Part shown: piece after piece, positions 30,934-43,700 of the stretch
Numbering within the stretch: the first letter of the stretch is position 1
How the letters are laid out: each line of letters opens with the position of its first letter
Assembly: GCF_000219625.1 (NCBI RefSeq)
Contig: NC_018212.1
Location: 682,001-746,000 of the forward strand
Length of the DNA stretch: 64,000 bases
Direction of reading: 5' to 3'
DNA from: Zymoseptoria tritici IPO323
Taxonomy: Eukaryota; Ascomycota; Dothideomycetes; Mycosphaerellales; Mycosphaerellaceae
Notes under the pieces: model-generated
Database searches by the model: none
Told to the model about the DNA's origin: nothing
The model's input: only the letters and a program-made list of their open reading frames with translations
Program-made: the position numbers and the translations under genes

Positions 30934-31978
30934 ATGCAACCCAGCAATCCTCTCGGCGCTTTCATCTTCTGGAGCTATATTATCGCCGCATTGGGACTCT
31001 CGATCAAGACGATTTACACCATCAGGAAGCTCCCTAACTCAGACTCTCCAAGACGCATCAGACATGAGAGACTGCACATATCGCTGGCTTTGCTGAGCTT
31101 CACCGTGTTGTCGTACAACATGCTCCACGTACTGTTCCGGTCATTCAACGAATGGTCGATCCCTGAGCCACCAGTACCGCTAAAGCTGTCCATAGCATTT
31201 CTGCAAAGAGTTGGACTTTGGTCGTGGACGAGCTCACTGTTCTTCGACTTCGGAACTGCGATCGTTGCATCGCCCAGTGAATACTTATACACGCAATCGG
31301 CTTTGCTGGTCACATTCTGGCTTTCAGTGGACCTGAGTGTTGAAGGTAGGCATTTTCATAGCCATTGGGCTTCTCACGTACTCTCTCCTTTTCTTTTGGC
31401 TGATACTCAACATACCAGGCCTGCGCCATCACATTCCAGATCTATGGTCTTTCTTCGCCCTCGCCCAGATACTTCCGATTTCATTCACCCAGAATCTGCT
31501 CTACCTTGCTCTGCTGCGTACACCAGCCGATCGAACTCCGCCAGACCAAGTGACTTTTCCCAGGAACAAAATACCAGCAGCATTGCTGGCGTACTTTGTC
31601 GCTCTACGGTGGGCACCCAGCAGCGGCAGCCAAATCCTGACGGTGGTAGTCGTGGCCAGAGCTCTGTTATTGGTACCATGGACCCTGGCCAAGACCTCGA
31701 GCACATCGGGAACCAATGCCTCGGCCCCGGCTCGTTGGTCAGCAAGAGATGTGGGCTGGCTACTGGGACTCATGGGTGCGGCGGCCACTGCCCTGCAGGT
31801 TTTCGAAGTGCGGCGAGCTGGGCTGTCTGTTGAAGGTTTGCTTTTATCGTTGACGAGCCATCCAGCTGTGACGACTCTCGGCGCGGACATGTTCATCAGC
31901 GTGGTCAGTTGGCTTTGTTGGCAGTGCGCGTCGGATGGATCTGATGTTCAGGCAGCCAGGACAGGCAAGCTCTGGTGA
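30934..31978 (+). CDS. Multi-pass membrane protein, unknown function
   Basis: Two exons (30934-31345, 31419-31978) encode 323 residues. The 73-nt intron (GTAGGC donor, CTGATACTCAAC branch region, ACCAG acceptor) is inferred because exon 1 shifts frame at 31,346. Splicing joins VDLSVEG to LRHHIPDLWSFFALAQ. Seven or eight hydrophobic segments are visible: IFWSYIIAALGL, LALLSFTVLSYNML, SALLVTFWLSV, FFALAQILPISF, ALLAYFVAL, ILTVVVVARALLLV, LLGLMGAAATAL and ADMFISVVSWL. Loops are short. I recall similar uncharacterised ascomycete integral membrane proteins but cannot name a function. It is the first gene to the right of the RIP-mutated element and shows no sign of RIP leakage. Confidence 0.7.
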
Positions 31979-32231
31979 TGGTGTCGAGAAGATACTGTAT
32001 CCTCAACACCAGGTCGCTAGAGCGACTACACGATCAAGAGTGCCGCTGAGTCACCTGTATCATCAATGTACCGTCCCGCCTCATCACTTGTACGCCCTAT
32101 GCTGTGTCCTGCTAAGGTACTTGCACTCTACACAAGGTCCCGGCCACGCTTCCTGCACACGATCCTGCTGCCTTACTTCTACCCGTACATCGCCTTGCCT
32201 CCTCCCGGTGAGATTCAGTGACATGCTGCCA

Positions 32232-34491
32232 TTACATCTGATCAGCGCTACCCTGCGGTCCAGCTTCCCTCTCACGCCCCTTCGCGACCGAATTCGCCTC
32301 ATCAACCTGCTTCAGCAACACCTTCTCATCTCCGCCATTCGCCGCCAGCCACTTCGGATCGATGTTGTTGATGTTCAAGTATGGACTGTTGTCGGCTTCG
32401 CCCGGGCCCTTGCGGTTCTCCACTGTGTAGCCGATACCCAAACAGGCCCACATGTTCTTGTCGAAGTATTCGATGTTGAAGTCTTCGTAGCGAGGGGTTT
32501 TGATGACTTGCTGGTCTGAAGAGAGGTTGGTATATTAGCAGCTGGTGGTGCCAGATGCAGGTTCGGCATGGCTTACAGTGCATAGATGAACCAGGCCAGA
32601 CGGCATTGACACGTCCGGTCTCATTGTTCTTGTACCACGAGCGGCAGTCTTCCTTCCAGACTGTGTGCTTGATCCATTCCTGTAGGGTAGGTCAGTCTGC
32701 GGTACGTTTCCAAAGCTCAAGAGCACTGTTGAACTTACTTGGACATGGTCATTGAACTGATCAGTAACTTCTTGCTTAGGTACCCATGACCGGATGTTCT
32801 CGTTCTGCATCTTCTTGATGATATTGACGGCGTAGTCGGACACTGTGTGCAGTGGACCCATAACGCTACCATTCTCGACGGGCCAAGTTGGACCTGTTGG
32901 CAGCACGAAGTTGTCAGTGGCATGGTTCTTGATTAGGTTTGGCGAGACTGGATTCATGGTGAGCACTTACCGATGAACGTGATGAAGTTGGGGAAATCTG
33001 GGATCGCCAACCCCAAATAACTCTCTGGACAGATCTTCCATTTGTCCTATAGCAAGTTAGCAAATGCATTCGGTCTCGAGGGTATGGAAATAGTCCCGAA
33101 CCTTGAGATCGATGCCGTTCTTGCCCACGATCGGGAATCGAGGCTTGTAGGAGACATCGAAGCCGGTAGCACATAGGATAGTGTCCACCTTTCGCTCCTC
33201 GCCATCTGCGCCTACCACTCCGTCCTCCGTGCAGCTTTCCACGGCCGTGAAGTGCACATCGACGTTCGGCTCTTGAATCGCAAGCATGTATGGATCACCT
33301 GGCGTGATGCGACGGCAGCCAATCCCGAACTTCGGTGTGAAGCCTTCAAGCAGCCTCTCATCTTTGATGAACTCGGCCATACGATTGCGGAAGAGCTCCT
33401 GTCCTTCCTTCTGTGCGTCTGTGCCGGAGTAGAACGTTCCCCAAAGGCCGTTGACTTGGTCTTCGATGTCCTTGGCATGGGCCACGAGCGCCTTGGGGTT
33501 ATGGCGGAACTCGTCCCGCTCTTCTTGCGAGTACTCCTTGTTCTGGCCGAAGTTGTTGGCGATTTGCACGAACCAAACACCGGTCCTGACGAAGACGTCC
33601 AAGTGCTTCGTGTGCGGCTGCATCGTTGGCACAGTCTGAATTGAACTGGCTCCGGAGCCAATTACGGCCACTCGGTCGTCTTTCCATTGGTCCTTCTGGT
33701 ATTCATGCTCCCATCTAGCAGTATGCAGGACTTTGCCCTTGAATTTGTCCTTCAGACCTGGAATCTCCGGCCATTTGAAGTTGTTGAGGATGCCCGTGCC
33801 GTGGAGAAGCAGGTCACAGTAGTCCTCGAACTCTCTGGGTTCCTGCCCGGGTCGTGTCTCCCGAAGCTTAACTGTCCACTGGCCCTTTTCATCGTTCCAG
33901 TAAGTCCCAATGACTTCCGTATTGAAGGTCATGTACTTTCGGAGATCGAACGTGTTGCAAACTCTGTCCAGGTACTTCCAGATGTCCGGCGAGTAAGAGA
34001 AGAAACGTGGCCAGTCGGGATTAAGAGCGAATTGGTAGGTGTATGCATGAGAGGGAATGTCACACGCACAACCAGGGTAGCGATTCTCCAGCCATGTGCC
34101 TGTATGGAGTCAGTGATTCTCGAGAGCTGATGTTGACCATTACATACCCCCGATGTCAGGGTTCTTCTCATAGATTACGTGTTCGACGTTTGCACATTGC
34201 TTCTGAATCTGGTAGGCCATCAAGATACCACTGACTCCACCACCAATCGTCAGGACCCGCAACTTGCGGTTGTTTGGGTCATCTGAGAAGGTGAGGTTAG
34301 GGCTGTGAATTGTGCGGTTCTAACAGTGGAGGCGCTGACTCCAGGTGATGTTCTTCACGTCCGTCAGTCATTGGACATGGCAATTTGGATTTTCGCAAGG
34401 AACATACTTGTTTGACCTCATACCCTCCGGCTCCAGGTTGGCTATAATCGAACTTCTCGCCTCCGGCGACGGCATTCAGATCAGGTGCCAT
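32232..34491 (-). CDS. Baeyer-Villiger-type flavin-dependent monooxygenase
   Basis: Seven reverse-strand exons: about 34491-34404, 34282-34148, 34099-33102, 33046-32971, 32893-32739, 32679-32577 and 32515-32232, about 612 residues. FAD-binding IGGGVSG comes early, followed by [20 protein letters not shown], the typical substrate/FAD loop of BVMOs. The fingerprint-like [11 protein letters not shown] precedes a second Rossmann motif, [10 protein letters not shown] (NADPH site), and [11 protein letters not shown] follows. These enzymes insert oxygen next to a carbonyl, and fungal members often serve secondary metabolism or ketone degradation; the substrate here is unknown. Introns 2-6 keep frame exactly. 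The first junction is unclear: the strongest donor (GTATGT after VKQ) gives the wrong phase, and a weaker GTTCCT 4 nt downstream restores it. No biosynthetic cluster surrounds it. Confidence 0.87.
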
Positions 34492-35120
34492 GGTGATTGA
34501 GCGGAACTGGAAAGGGTTGCAGAATAGTAGCGATGAATACTAAGGAAAGGCAAAGACCGAACACAAGAAAGAAAGAGCTCATGTAGGTACCTATCGCTAC
34601 ATGTCCGCTCTTGAGTGGTAGCCTCGGGCTAGACCCACCCTCATGGTTGACAAAGTCGCTGTGCTACAAGTCTCCCGGATTTATGGAGATCTTGCTTCGG
34701 TGGAGCCCCTGCATGTGTCCGATAAGCGGTCACAGTTGGAGCATGGGGAGACGATGCGACCATTCGCAGCGGCGGGTGCACTTCTGACCGCATGTTGCAT
34801 GTCAAGGAAGACGAATCGACCAGTCTGACTATGCTTGAAGCAGGTGGTCCGAAGCAAGGTGGTCGAGTGGAGCCATGTGACGCCCTTGAGGCGGAAGCGG
34901 GGTGATGTGGACGTGCACAGAATGATGCGGGGCAACATTGCCAGCAATCGATGCTCGACCTGCACACCAAGACCACTACTGCTAACCCAACACGTGAGAA
35001 ACCCTGGTAGCAGCTGCTGTCGTACGTTGAATGCCAACGCAGAGTTTGCATCAGTTCGAGCCAGGGATCAGTGTCTTCACCGCATCGACCATCCCGCCAG
35101 ACCGGTCCGATAGGCGTCCT
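34492..35120. other. Intergenic upstream of the monooxygenase
   Basis: This should contain the monooxygenase promoter and the 3' flank of the diphthamide gene. ORFs on both strands have no recognisable features. Confidence 0.55.
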
Positions 35121-37094
35121 TCATGTCTGCAGAGACAGCGATAGTTTTCGTCCCTGGAAAGAGTGGAGCAATGCCTGCAAGTGGAACAGCTGTGGATCTC
35201 CATCTCCTGCAAATGTTCTTCCGCAACCGACCCATTCAATGGCAGAATTGCGAGGAAGTTGATCAACCCCAATGACGACAAGAGCAGGCAGACTGCGGGT
35301 CTGTTCGAGCAAACTGGTGTGTTCCTCTGCGTCCTTCTTTTGCCATGGAGAATTGCCTCCGCCGTGCTTGAGATGCCAAATGTCGAAGTCCTCGCTTTCA
35401 TCCGCAGACGCTTCTTTTGGCGCCGAAGGACGGTGGAAAGCATCCCACAGTTGTTGGGCTACCCGTGCCTTGCCCGTGGAATTTACCTCAACCAGAGCAG
35501 AGGTGGAAACGAAAGCAATGCCGAAAGTCCACTGCTTTACTCCCATCACAATACCGATTCTGTCGAGATGCTGCAGCGCCAGGACCGATTGCTGTACGAA
35601 TTTCGCCTCATCGGACAGATTTGCCCCAACAGGGAGATCCATAGAAGCAGGAATGAGCGGAATCTGTCCAGCGATGAATACTGAAGCAGAAGGAAAATCA
35701 TCGTTGGCGCCTATCGAGAATTTGATCGCCTGGGAATACGGGCCGATATTTGCAGGAGCCCAGTATGATCGAGATTGGACATGAAGTCCTTCTCGCGGTC
35801 CAGAAGCGCTAGTACTGCTGATGCTGAGTAGCGAAGATGAAGGCAAGACATCTGCGCATGCGATTGTGACTCTCGCGGGAGGGTTCGGGTGCTGGAAGTA
35901 GCTGCCGTACACGGTGTTCACGGCCGCAAAGTCAGCCATATCGCGGAGGACGATTATTGTGTAGGCGACTTCTCTCGGCCCATGACCCTGCTTTGTGAGA
36001 AGCTCCATCATCTGCTGCATGATGGATCTGGTCTGTTCGGCTGCAGTGTTGCCTATGCCGAGCAGATTAGAGATCACGACCGCGGAGCCATGCCGAGAAA
36101 CTTGATAGTTGATGCTAGCAGATACGGTGCGGCTTGAAGTTGTAAGTGTGTGAGACACCGCCGGCGTACTGTCTTGCTGTTTCACCGATGTGTACTTCTG
36201 GAGTTCCTCAAATCGGGCGTCGAGCAGAGGTGGGATTCGCAGACTCGTCGCACGGACCGTAGCGCAGGAATCATCAAAGACAACAGATGGCTGAGCGATG
36301 TGCATAGAGAAGCTTCCTGCATCGCCCGGGACTTTCTCAAAGCCATCATCGGGAACGACAATTCGGCCCTTCCACAGGGACGCAGGGCCATACACAGCGA
36401 GAGTCTCATACTCACCTCCTTCGCCCAGAACAGCACCATCACCCGGCGAGCCAAATCTTTGAGCAGCCTTGGACAAGCGAGCAATGGTCTTTCGATCTGC
36501 GACGTTGGACCAAAGGAACTGATCGTCCAGGCCTCCAGATGCCACCTTAACAATACGCGAGTCCTGTCCCACGGCCGCCATGTCCTCCAAAAGTGATGTT
36601 GGAGAGTGTGGTGGTAGTGAGGGCCAGTGCCACAGATATGACAGCGGAGTCAGACCAATACGCAGCGCCACTGATTCGACTCGAGTACGCTGGTAGTCCG
36701 AAAGAATGGCACCAGAGCTCACTGCATTCACTTCCGGATGTGCGGCGATGACTCTCTTCAGTAGTGGAAGAAGCGATTCGGTCTCGTCCTCATCTTGAGC
36801 GCCAGATGTCGAGCTTGGTCCGTAGCTTTTCGCCTGATTGACAGCAGTGCCAGCGATCGGCTGACGGTATAGCGGAAGACCGATAGCTTGCTCGTACAGT
36901 GGAATCACAGCATGCCCAACAGTCTGATACATGTAGCTCTCCAGATCGTCGACAGGTCCGTCATCTTGTTCCGGCGGGTGAAGGTTAGCAAGGGCAACAA
37001 TTTTGTGGCCGTTCGCTTGACAATGGAGGATCGAGAAGAACGAGTCTTTGCCGCCAGAAATCAAGGCGACAACATTGAGACCTGCCGTGGTCAT
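35121..37094 (-). CDS. DPH6: Diphthine-ammonia ligase with C-terminal RidA-like domains
   Basis: A single uninterrupted 657-residue frame. The N-terminal 240 residues are an ATP-pyrophosphatase of the adenine-nucleotide alpha-hydrolase type with the PP-loop SGGKDS at residues 13-18 and the Dph6-typical LHPPEQDD, ESYMYQTVGH and YLWHWPSL blocks. Two RidA/YjgF-like domains follow at about residues 310-440 and 460-640 (SRSYWAPANIGPYSQAI, FIAGQIPLIP). This architecture matches yeast Dph6 (YLR143W, 685 residues). The enzyme amidates diphthine on elongation factor 2, the last step of diphthamide synthesis, in the cytosol. The start ATG is followed by MTTAGLNVVALISGGKDS, leaving the usual short lead before the PP-loop. 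Confidence 0.94.
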   Translation of the reverse strand: MTTAGLNVVALISGGKDSFFSILHCQANGHKIVALANLHPPEQDDGPVDDLESYMYQTVGHAVIPLYEQAIGLPLYRQPIAGTAVNQAKSYGPSSTSGAQDEDETESLLPLLKRVIAAHPEVNAVSSGAILSDYQRTRVESVALRIGLTPLSYLWHWPSLPPHSPTSLLEDMAAVGQDSRIVKVASGGLDDQFLWSNVADRKTIARLSKAAQRFGSPGDGAVLGEGGEYETLAVYGPASLWKGRIVVPDDGFEKVPGDAGSFSMHIAQPSVVFDDSCATVRATSLRIPPLLDARFEELQKYTSVKQQDSTPAVSHTLTTSSRTVSASINYQVSRHGSAVVISNLLGIGNTAAEQTRSIMQQMMELLTKQGHGPREVAYTIIVLRDMADFAAVNTVYGSYFQHPNPPARVTIACADVLPSSSLLSISSTSASGPREGLHVQSRSYWAPANIGPYSQAIKFSIGANDDFPSASVFIAGQIPLIPASMDLPVGANLSDEAKFVQQSVLALQHLDRIGIVMGVKQWTFGIAFVSTSALVEVNSTGKARVAQQLWDAFHRPSAPKEASADESEDFDIWHLKHGGGNSPWQKKDAEEHTSLLEQTRSLPALVVIGVDQLPRNSAIEWVGCGRTFAGDGDPQLFHLQALLHSFQGRKLSLSLQT

Positions 37095-38553
37095 CTTTTA
37101 GTGATCGGCTTATCAGCCAAGCCAGCGTCCGCGAACGAAAAGAGTGGTGTCATACATTGTAGACTGTTGTTGAGACGAGTAAGACGGAGTGCGAACGACG
37201 CGAGATTTGTTCTAGGGCGCGGCACGGGCCTTCCGCAGTCTTTCACATTTTCCATCGACGGCGACATTACACGGCGACATCACACGGCGACATCACACGA
37301 ACAACACGCGATGCTTTCCGTCTCGCTGATAATAAAGTGCATCTAATGCTGTCGTCTCGAAGGATCTTACTCCTCACATTTGTGGTCCGCATTCAAGGAA
37401 TGCGGCCAGCTCGACATGTGGGTGTCTGCTAAGCCTCCGCACAATGACCACAGCTTGGTCCTGACGCCATGCTCCACAAGGCGAATATAGACGAGAGCAA
37501 GATGGAATCAGACGCACGCTGGACATCCGGAAAAGATCGTGTTTGTACGGCTGTCAACACGCCGTCAGGGCCCATGAAGGGCTTCGAGTCGGAATTGGCT
37601 GAACAGCCGAGTATGCAATATGTTTGGTCTGTGGAGGGATAGACGCTGCGTTGCACCACGGGTAAGGTGAACGAGTAACATTGGGAAACGTAAAATCCCA
37701 CCGCCGCACTGGACGTAAGTCCATACAGAAGAGAAGAAAAATGTCGCCGGCCTTCAGAAATTTGAAGAGGTCGTCAGCGGAACTTCGGTCCGTTCCGCTG
37801 ATGATGGGCTCAGTATTACTCCTTACAGTATCACAGCTGCAGTCCGCTGCTCCAAGTCTCTTCTCAGTCGAACATGCTTTCTCTCCTCCCCGGCAACACA
37901 TTGGAGAGGCGGTGAGAACTTGGAAATTCACACGACACTACGAGTACGAGGTGCGACTTTCCGGAGCCTCTCGCTTGCCATTGCAACGACCGTACCGTTG
38001 ACAGCCCACATCGCCTTACCACAAGCATCACCTCGCCTGAGAAGAGACGCATCGGGTGAACTCGCAGCTCCTCGCGTGGTTGCGTGGATATAACCAAAGC
38101 GCGAGTCATTCGATCGATGCTGGCTTGTGCTTTGAGCCTTTGACTTCCCCTCTTCTCTAAACCGGAGTTTTGGCCCGTACATCTGCCGGGCCCATTGGCC
38201 TCGTGTCGGTGCAATTGACGATGCATTTCTATCCGGCCTACGTCGTTCACGATCGCAGCAGCGGGCACGGATAACACTTCCCTGTCGCCAAGCGTTCGTC
38301 GCTCGCAGCTTTCACTCCGTCTTGAAGTCGGCACATCTTCATCCGAAATGACTGCGAGCCGATTATTCACAGCGTAACGCAAGATGGCGTAGCTTTCGCA
38401 TGAACGACAAATTGGATCGTGCGGTGATGCTGTGGAGAACTGGAGACGGATGGAGAGTGCGGGGAATACGACTTGGAGATGCATTCGCCTGGTCTATAAA
38501 GCACATTCCCAAGGTAAGTCGGCTTGCACGTTTTCATCTTCCATCGTTTCAAG
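37095..38553. other. Intergenic between divergent DPH6 and the GH79 gene
   Basis: No supported gene in 1.46 kb. A 206-codon reverse ORF at 37864-38484 has no recognisable features or hydrophobic pattern. CGGCGACATCACA-type direct repeats occur near 37,258-37,300. The last 100 bp contain a TATA-like GTCTATAAAGC at about 38,493, roughly 60 bp before the GH79 ATG. Confidence 0.5.
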
Positions 38554-40264
38554 ATGGCCTTCTCAAGAGTGACCACGATCGGCGCGCTGTTCGGAACGCT
38601 GGCCTTTGCGCTTCCACAAGCCTCAGACCACTATGGATCACCAGATCCGATCTCGGTGCCCGAGTGTCCTCCTCCAAACGCGGGAGTGCCTCTCGAGAGT
38701 TTCATGTCGTACTCGATCGAGTTCAGTTCGTTCCCGGACTTTGCGGGTAACCTCACTTCACCGAACACTTTTTCAGATAACTTGCTCAGCAATATTGCGA
38801 AGTATGCGGGCTCCAAACCCCATATCAGGTAAGTTAACGGCCGTTGCCCAGCTCGAGATCGTTCGCTGATTCGGACAATACAGAGTCGGGGGCAACACCC
38901 AAGACTTTCCCTTCTTCGATGAGTCGCTTGAGGTGGCCTTCGTGGGCGTCTTCAATGAAACTTTATCCGCGGACTACCCTACGACATTGACGATCGGCCC
39001 TGCATACTTCGAATCTTATCTCACTTGGCCGCATACCAAGTATGTACACGGTTTCAACCTGGGCAAGAACAGTTCGAGCTTCAGGGCCAGTCTCCTCAAG
39101 TCCGTGCCCTATGCTTGCAAGGCCCTCGGTGATGGCAGGTTGCTTAACTGGGAGCTCGGCAACGAGCCCGACCTCTTCCGCGAGCAGTCTGTTCGAGCGA
39201 ATACATGGGATGAGTCAGAGTACGTGCAAGAGTGGCTGTTTTGGACGAGAGCTATTCGGGCTGAGCTGGAGAAATCCTGCCCCGAGCTTGGCCATCCTGA
39301 GTGGTATGCTCCTTCATTCGCCGGAACAGGGAACAACAGCCTGGATCCAAGCACCGCCTGGGCGGCTGGCCTCGATGAGGATAAGAACATTCCCATCATC
39401 AGCTCCCACAAGTAAGTCGAATACCACGCTGCTGTATTCAGCCATGGCTGATCAAATCCCAGCTACATCAGTGGAGCAATGACCCCAGGCGTAACACTAC
39501 AAGGCACACTCATGAACCACACCTCCAGCGTCGAGTCCATCGCCAAGCAACTCAACGCCTCAAGCCTACTGCACAATCTCGCTCCGGGTACTCCGTTCAT
39601 CCTCGGCGAGCACAACTCGCTCTTCAGACAAGGCCGCCCGGGTCTCTCAAACACTTTCGGCGCAGCTCTTTGGGCCGTCGACTTCAACCTCCTTTGCGCA
39701 GCCAACAATATTCGCCGCGTGCACATGCACATGGGCACCAACTACCGCTATCAATCCTGGCAGCCAATTGACACCGACAAGGACTCCATCGGCACAAAAG
39801 CTCCTTATTATGGCAACGTTGCAGTCGCCGCATTTCTCGGTGATCTCACTTGCAGTGCCCCAAGCGTTGTCAACATTCCTCTGCCGACAGAGCTCGAGGC
39901 GGCGTACGCAGCGTACGAGGAAGGAGAGCTGCAGAGCATGATTGTCATCAATCTCAATGCTTACAACGCCACGGACTACAATGCAGAGTATATCACTGGT
40001 TTCCCGCGCCCTGTGCAGACGTACAGTTTCGATTTGGGCGTGTCTTCGGGGGGGAAGGAGATATCTCTGCAGCGCTTGATCGCAAACGGGAGCGATGCTA
40101 TCTCAGGCATCACGTATGATGGGTACAGCTATAATTATGAGTTGGACGAGGGCAAGCCCGTGTTGCTCCAGAATGTGACGAGAGGAGAGACCGTTGCTGT
40201 GGATGGGAATGGGAAGGTGAGCGTCGAGGTGCCGTGGAGTAGTGCGGTGGTGATGAAGTTTTGA
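38554..40264 (+). CDS. Secreted glycoside hydrolase family 79 (beta-glucuronidase/heparanase-like)
   Basis: Three exons (38554-38828, 38884-39411, 39463-40264) encode 534 residues. A signal peptide is evident (MAFSRVTTIGALFGTLAFAL, likely cut near ALPQ). The TIM-barrel start SYSIEFSSFPDF and the block RVGGNTQDFPFF lead to the acid/base motif NWELGNEPD, and the nucleophile lies in FILGEHNSL. The C-terminal part is a beta-sandwich-like region. Both introns (55 and 51 nt, GTAAGT donors) restore conserved motifs: RVGGN and SSHNYISG. Potential N-glycosylation sites are numerous (NLT, NET, NSS, NHT, NAT, NVT). Family members remove glucuronic acid or 4-O-methylglucuronic acid from arabinogalactan-type glycans; the exact substrate is not deducible. 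It is likely extracellular and used in plant polymer turnover. Confidence 0.9.
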
Positions 40265-40707
40265 GTGAGCCAGCTGTGCAATAGGCCGGCAGATAGAGTA
40301 TGTGCCCGTGGATATGCACGCCTATTAGGCTATCTCAGCATCGCTCGCAGATTGTGTACCGTGTAAAAGTCAATGCTTGTCGAAGCATGTGAAAATCCAA
40401 TACGAGCTCCTGCCAAACACGTGATCGTCTCCGCGCCTTCTCCAGCGGCTCAGCCCGCCAATGTGACGAACGGGCCACGAAACAGCGAAAGCTGAACCAC
40501 GCTCGAACAACTTCTCCTTTCGCGATCATACCCCACAACACCACATCCACGTCCTGACGACTTTCATCCGCTCCTTACTTCCTTGTAATAGGCCATTGAA
40601 ATTCGACCGCGATATCGACCGGTCGCGCGGACGTCGCCCAGGCTTCCCAGCAGCGTTGCGCCCAAAGAAACAGTGGATGAGGTAGCTCCATCAGCTCAGC
40701 TCTCATC
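40265..40707. other. Intergenic before clathrin heavy chain
   Basis: This holds the GH79 3' flank and the clathrin promoter and leader. No gene is seen. Confidence 0.6.
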
Positions 40708-43700
40708 ATGGCGCCGCTACCGATCAAGTTCACGGAGCTGCTGCAACTCACATCCGTGGGAGTTCTGGTGCGTATTGCGGTTCTGCCTGTCCTGGCACTG
40801 GCCCGTAACAGGCTTGCGTTCTTCAGAAGCTAACCACATAAACAAACAGCAACCTTCAATAGGCTTCAACTCGTGTACCCTCGAATCCGATCACTACGTT
40901 TGCATACGGCAGAAAGTCGACGACAATGCCCAGCCGGAAGTTCTCATCGTCAACCTCAAGAATGGAAACAGCGTCATGAAGCGGCCGATCAAGGCCGACA
41001 GCGCCATCATGCATTGGAGCAAGGAGATTATTGCCCTGAAGGCGGGTGGAAAGACACTGCAGATTTTTGATTTGGCACAAAAGAGCAAGATCAAGAGCAC
41101 CACAATGTCCGAGGATGTGGTCTTCTGGAAGTGGTTCGACGACAGCTCTCTTGGCCTTGTCACGGAATCCAGTGTCTACCACTGGAACATCTTCGATCCA
41201 TCCGAAGTCTCGCCTCGGAAGATGTTCGAACGCAATCAGAATCTGTCAGGATGTCAGATCATCAACTATCGCGTTGCGGACGACGAGAAGTGGATGGTCG
41301 TGGTTGGCATTTCGCAACAGCAGGGACGTGTCGTTGGTAGCATGCAGCTATACTCGAAAGAGCGTGGTATCAGTCAAGCCATTGAGGGTCATGCGGCTGC
41401 ATTTGGAACATACAGAATGGAGGATGCGCCAGCGGACACCAAGCTCTTCACCTTCGCCAACCGTTCAGCGACTGGCGCGAAGCTACACATCGTTGAGGTT
41501 GATCACCAAGCGCCGAATCCAGTCTTCCAGAAGAAGGCTGTCGACATCTACTTCCCAGCAGAGGCAACGAACGATTTCCCGGTCGCCATGCAAGTCTCGT
41601 CGAAGTACAAGGTCATCTACTTGGTGACCAAGTACGGCTTCATCCACCTTTACGATCTCGAGACCGGCACGACCATCTTTATGAACCGCATTTCGAGCGA
41701 TACGATTTTCACGACGGCCGGTGATGAGGATGGGACAGGAATTGTTGGCGTGAACCGCAAGGGTCAAGTTCTGGCTGTCAGCGTGGATGAGAGCACGATC
41801 ATTCCATACTTGTTGCAAAACCCAGAGAATGCGGAGCTGGCCTACAAGTTGGCATCAAGAGCGGGACTTCCCGGCGCGGATCAACTATACCAGCAACGAT
41901 TCGATCAGCTGTTGAACTCCGGCGACTACCAGCAAGCTGCAAAGACTGCTGCCAACTCTCCACAAGGGTTCCTCCGCACACCTGCAACCATTGAGAAGTT
42001 CAAGAATGTACCTCAGCAGCAAGGCCAGCTTTCGGTCATCCTGCAATACTTTGGCATGCTCCTCGATAAGGGCAAGCTGAACCAGCACGAGACTCTTGAG
42101 CTTGCTCGACCCGTGCTTTCCCAGAACCGCAAGCATCTGCTTGAGAAGTGGATGAAGGAGGGCAAGCTTGGATGCTCGGAGCAGCTTGGTGATCTCGTTC
42201 GCCTGCACGATGTCGCGCTCGCGCAACAGATCTATCAGGAGGCTGGCGCATCACAGAAGGTCATTGCTGCCATGGCAGAGTCAGGCAACTTCGAACAGAT
42301 TTTGCCATACTCTCGCTCTGCTGGCTACACCCCTGACTTCAACGCCCTCCTTCAGCACATTGTGCGGGTCAACCCAGAGAAGGGTGCCGAATTCGCCACA
42401 GCTCTTGCTAAAGAGGACGCCAGCCTGATCGATGTTGATCGTACCGTGGACATCTTCCAAGCACAGGGTATGGTTCAGCAAGCAACGGCATTCCTTTTGG
42501 ACGTCCTTTCGGCCAACAAGCCCGAGCAAGGCCACTTGCAGACACGACTACTAGAGATGAACTTGGTCAATGCGCCTCAAGTCGCGGACGCTATCCTCGG
42601 CAATGAGATGTTCTCACACTACGACAAGCCGCGCATTGCCCAGCTTTGTGAGAATGCAGGCCTTCTGACCCGAGCTCTGGAACACTACGAGGATCCCGCC
42701 AGCATCAAGAGATGTATTGTCCAATCCGACAAGATTCCGGAAGAGTTCCTCATCAACTACTTTGGTCGCTTGACCGTGGACCTCGCACTAGAGTGCCTCG
42801 ACGAGATGCTCAAGGTCAATATCCGCCAGAACCTTCAAGCCGTCATTAACATCAGCAAAAAGTTCTCTGACCTCTTCGGACCGACTCGCATCATCGACTT
42901 GCTCGAGAAGTACCGCACAGCAGAGGGCTTGTACTTCTACCTGGGCGGCATTGTCAACTTGAGCGAAGACAACGAGGTCACCTTCAAGTACATCGAGGCT
43001 GCAACGACAATGGGGCAGCTTCAAGAAGTCGAGCGTATCTGTCGCGAGAGCAACCACTACGATCCTGAAAAGGTGAAGAATTTCTTGAAGGAGGCCAAGC
43101 TGACCGAGCAGTTGCCTCTGATCATCGTTTGCGATCGATTCAACTTCGTCCACGATCTTGTGCTATACCTGTACAAGAACCAACAGTTCAAGTCGATTGA
43201 GGTCTACGTTCAGCGAGTCAATCCAGCTCGTACACCCGGTGTCATTGGCGGTCTTTTGGACGTTGACTGTGATGAGAGCATCATCAAGAACCTGCTGCAA
43301 TCCGTCTCGCCAGAATCGATACCCATCGACGAGCTTGTGTCTGAGGTGGAATCCCGCAATCGTTTGAAGCTTCTCCTCCCATTTTTGGAGCAGACTTTGG
43401 CGGCTGGCAACCAACAAGTCGCTGTCTACAATGCCCTGGCCAAGATCTACATCGACTCGAACAACGACCCGGAGAAGTTCCTCAAGGAGAACGACATGTA
43501 TGACACGCTGATCGTTGGAAAGTACTGTGAGAAGCGTGATCCCAACCTCGCCTGCATCGCCTACACCAAAGGCCAGAACGATCTTGAACTCATCAGCATC
43601 ACAAACGAGAACGCCATGTTCAGAGCGCAAGCACGATACCTCATCACTCGCGCTGACTCTGAGATCTGGTCTTACGTCCTGTCTGAGAACAACATCCACC

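Noticed and set aside
37864..38484. 206-codon reverse ORF between DPH6 and the GH79 gene
   Set aside because: No recognisable domain, no signal or membrane segment, and overlapping ORFs of similar length on the other strand. Kept as intergenic.
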